Of a DNA stretch of 7,588 nt, positions 5,730 through 7,588 are shown piece after piece. The stretch's first letter is position 1. Every line of letters begins with the position of its first letter. This DNA is from JACKOD01 sp041591635 (GTDB lineage Bacteria; Pseudomonadota; Gammaproteobacteria; Pseudomonadales; Oleiphilaceae). The notes below the pieces were generated by a model. The model was given only the letters and a program-made list of their open reading frames with translations, had not been told where the DNA came from and did not search any database. Location: NCBI GenBank assembly GCA_041591635.1, contig JBFHRO010000162.1, positions 1 to 7,588 of the forward strand, in the 5' to 3' direction. Made by a program: the position numbers and the translations under genes.

Positions 5730-6065
5730 TTGACGCTCCCTGTATCGTTGCCTGTTTTGAACTCCGCTTTGGGGGCGGTACAGCCCTCACGAACCCCGAT
5801 TGTTCAAAACAAGGACGGCCAGGGGCAGGTTCGTGATGACGAGCGCAACCGGCACAGTGCGGCGCCACCGCCAGTTGACCTGGTCAAGTTTCAGCGTGAT
5901 GCTGAAGCCCGTTATAACGACAAGGTGCAGGTATTATCGCCAGCGGCAGACGTGCAAGACCTGCCGTATGAAGCCCGGCGTGCCGTTGCCTTGTATGAGC
6001 AGAATCAATATGCACGAACACCGGATGACGATGGCCTTGAGCGTGGCATAGACATCTTCGTGTGA
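5730..6065 (+). CDS. Small uncharacterised protein between uppP and rsmJ
   Basis: I cannot name the function. The 111-residue product, read from TTG 5730, has a mildly hydrophobic start (TLPVSLPVLNSALGAV). A polar, disorder-like middle follows with APPPVD. The more conserved-looking C-terminus has an amphipathic stretch (YEARRAVALYEQNQ), an acidic spacer (PDDDGLE) and the ending GIDIFV. There is no transmembrane helix, convincing signal peptide or cysteine pair. Similar small proteins ending in a GID/GVD-hydrophobic tail are, as far as I recall, common next to housekeeping genes in gammaproteobacteria. Starts at TTG 5703 or GTG 5721 would add nine or three residues. It lies 36 bases after uppP and 36 before rsmJ, on the same strand, so it is probably co-transcribed. 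Codon use resembles its neighbours. Confidence 0.75.
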   Translation: MTLPVSLPVLNSALGAVQPSRTPIVQNKDGQGQVRDDERNRHSAAPPPVDLVKFQRDAEARYNDKVQVLSPAADVQDLPYEARRAVALYEQNQYARTPDDDGLERGIDIFV

Positions 6066-6101
6066 TGCCTCGACACCCAGCCATTCCTTGTTACTTTTCC
6101 T

Positions 6102-6953
6102 TTGTCTGAACGAGTTGCCATTGTGTCTAGTCAATCCTTCGGTGTGGTCGAAAACCATCTTGCAGTCATGCTCGAAGCAGGAGGAGATGCCGCTCGAGCC
6201 GAGCATTTTGCCGCAGTGCACGGCTTGGCCTTGCTGGACCAGCGACCCTGCGAAGGGTTGGTGTTGTGCTTCGATGCCAACGGTGCCTCGCTCGTACAAA
6301 TGGGCAAGGGCGCACCGGGCCCGGTACGCGCCAGCTTCATTGCCGGCGCCGTTGCTCACCGGCGCAAGTTCGGTGGCGGGGCCGGCCAGCTTGTTGCTAA
6401 AGCTGTTGGTATCAAGACGGGCATTCGGCCGCGGGTGCTGGATGCGACTGCCGGCCTTGGCAAGGATGCCTTCGTGCTGGCAACGCTGGGGTGTTCTGTA
6501 ACACTGCTTGAACGCTCGCCAGTCATTGTAGAGTTGCTCAGCGCCGGATTGGCCCAGGCGAGCGGTGAGCCTGATGTCGCCGCGATCATCGCCCGCATGC
6601 ACCTGATTGCTGAGGACGGACGCGACTTTATGAAGGCGTTGAATGCTTCAACGCAGTCGGAAGATGCCTACGATGTGGTGTATCTCGATCCCATGTTTCC
6701 CCATCGTGACAAGTCGGCACTGGTAAAAAAGGAGATGCGTGTGTTTCGCGAAGTGGTAGGGAATGATCCGGATGCCAACGAACTGCTTGCCCTGGCGCTG
6801 GACGTTGCCCGTTACCGGGTGGTCGTCAAGCGTCCGCGCAAGGCGCCCTTACTTGATGATCGCGTCCCCTCGCTGACCATTGAAGGTCAGTCCAGCCGTT
6901 ATGATATCTATATTCGCAAAAGTCTGGAGGGGCTCAAAAACACCAACGGCTAG
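6102..6953 (+). CDS. rsmJ: 16S rRNA (guanine-1516-N2)-methyltransferase
   Basis: RsmJ (formerly YhiQ) uses S-adenosylmethionine to methylate N2 of G1516 in the 16S rRNA of the small ribosomal subunit. The 283 residues are longer than the 250 of E. coli, with the extra length mainly in the N-terminal third. Family landmarks are AHRRKFGGG (85-93), the SAM-binding DATAGLGKDAF (114-124), the catalytic-type YLDPMFPHR (194-202) and SALVKKEMRVF (205-215), followed by VVVKRP. The start is uncertain. TTG 6102 keeps the first beta strand (VAIVSS), which matches the E. coli N-terminus, but has no Shine-Dalgarno; GTG 6123 would remove that strand. It is the last gene of the plus-strand cluster and ends 19 bases from the convergent regulator. 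I see no terminator hairpin between them. Confidence 0.96.
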   Translation: MSERVAIVSSQSFGVVENHLAVMLEAGGDAARAEHFAAVHGLALLDQRPCEGLVLCFDANGASLVQMGKGAPGPVRASFIAGAVAHRRKFGGGAGQLVAKAVGIKTGIRPRVLDATAGLGKDAFVLATLGCSVTLLERSPVIVELLSAGLAQASGEPDVAAIIARMHLIAEDGRDFMKALNASTQSEDAYDVVYLDPMFPHRDKSALVKKEMRVFREVVGNDPDANELLALALDVARYRVVVKRPRKAPLLDDRVPSLTIEGQSSRYDIYIRKSLEGLKNTNG

Positions 6954-6972
6954 GCAAGAACGCGGAAACAGT

Positions 6973-7588
6973 TTATTCGTAGTTTTTCAGCCGGTTGACA
7001 TCCCGAATCAAAATGGTTTTGCCTTGGGTTTCGAGAATGTTTTGCGCTTTCAGTGTGCTGAAAATTCGTGAAAGGGTTTCTGGTTTGATCGACAGGCGAG
7101 AGGCAATCAGCTGTTTCTGAATTGCCAGTTCCACGCTGTTGGTCTTGTTGTCCTGCTTTTCCAGCTCGCCCAGAAAAAAGCGCACAACCCGGTACGTGGC
7201 GTTTTTCATGGTCAGGTTTTCGATTTCTTGCAGGCGATAACGCAGTTTCAGTGCCAGGTCGCCCAGCAGGTGCATGCAGGTTTCATTGTTGCCCTGAAGT
7301 ATTTCGAGAAACACCCGGTTCTGGAACGAAATCACCTGGGTTGGTGCGATGGCCGTGGCAGTTACCGGATAGTCATCTTTCTGCATGAACATGACGGCTT
7401 CGGCGAAGGTCTGACCCTGACTCAGAATCTCAATGACCTTTTCGTTGCCATCGGGGGTCAGGCGCGTAAGTTTGATCAGACCATCCAGCACCAGATAAAA
7501 GTGCTCGGCTTTTTCTCCCTGAAAAAACAGGTGCTGATCGGGCTCCAGTGCCGCCACACGCGAGCCGCGGGCCATGTGGCGCAAATCA
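6973..7588 (-). CDS. Crp/Fnr-family transcription regulator, Dnr-like, N-terminus beyond the right edge
   Basis: The frame is open to base 7588, so the visible 205 residues lack roughly the first 20-25 of a family member of about 227. Counting from the Leu codon at 7584-7582, residues 15-115 form the cyclic-nucleotide-binding-type beta-roll (FFQGEKAEHFYLVLDG, then TFAEAVMFM). A long dimerisation helix follows with TMKNATYRVVRFFL (125-138). The winged helix-turn-helix is at 157-178 (KQLIASRLSIKPETLSR). The ETLSR recognition residues match the E..SR of FNR, implying a TTGAT-N4-ATCAA site. TFAEAMMFM- and LKNATHRVVR-like strings are typical of Pseudomonas Dnr, which senses nitric oxide through haem. 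No cysteine cluster for an iron-sulphur centre appears in the visible part. Function by similarity is nitrosative or low-oxygen control; other Crp/Fnr subfamilies remain possible. Confidence 0.9.
   Translation of the reverse strand, partial: DLRHMARGSRVAALEPDQHLFFQGEKAEHFYLVLDGLIKLTRLTPDGNEKVIEILSQGQTFAEAVMFMQKDDYPVTATAIAPTQVISFQNRVFLEILQGNNETCMHLLGDLALKLRYRLQEIENLTMKNATYRVVRFFLGELEKQDNKTNSVELAIQKQLIASRLSIKPETLSRIFSTLKAQNILETQGKTILIRDVNRLKNYE

Noticed and set aside
6065..6109. 14-codon ORF starting in the TGATG overlap before rsmJ
   Set aside because: It has no ribosome-binding site of its own and its peptide resembles nothing known. Chance is the simpler explanation.
5934..6602. 222-residue minus-strand frame opposite the small gene and rsmJ
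   Set aside because: It is antisense to conserved rsmJ motifs and has no recognisable domain.

Overview
The window is chromosomal housekeeping DNA from a moderately GC-rich gammaproteobacterium. The proteins resemble their Escherichia coli and Pseudomonas counterparts over their full length. From memory, and not checked here, the order ppc-adk-tsaB ... rsmJ is the kind of arrangement found in Pseudomonadales and Cellvibrionales-type genomes. No transposase, integrase, phage gene, CRISPR array, tRNA or rRNA is visible.

Layout. Bases 1-119 on the minus strand hold the first codons of a gene that leaves the window. Its fragment looks like the start of a response-regulator receiver domain (LLIVDQSPTDAAL). 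A 285-base non-coding stretch separates it from the divergent gene ppc (405-3065, phosphoenolpyruvate carboxylase). The 3' end of ppc and the 297-base gap after it carry several perfect inverted repeats, a TATAAT promoter candidate and a nine-codon mini-ORF that stops one base before adk. adk (3363-4019, adenylate kinase) is closed by a clear intrinsic terminator at 4035-4060. A closely spaced plus-strand cluster follows: tsaB (4141-4848, tRNA t6A synthesis), uppP (4887-5693, undecaprenyl-diphosphate phosphatase), a small uncharacterised gene (5730-6065) and rsmJ (6102-6953, 16S rRNA guanine-N2 methyltransferase). Convergent to it, and cut by the right edge, is a Crp/Fnr-family regulator (6973-7588, minus) most like Pseudomonas Dnr.

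How the genes fit together. Ppc refills oxaloacetate and Adk balances adenylates, so the left half is central and energy metabolism. TsaB and RsmJ modify tRNA and rRNA, and UppP recycles the lipid carrier for peptidoglycan. The right cluster is therefore translation fidelity plus cell-envelope upkeep, probably one transcription unit started after the adk terminator. The Dnr-like gene suggests a response to nitric oxide or low oxygen in the DNA beyond the right edge.

I do not see a previously undescribed system. The points most worth checking are the partial receiver-like gene with a non-standard acidic pocket, the hairpin-rich ppc-adk junction with its mini-ORF, the small gene after uppP, and the unexplained region upstream of ppc.
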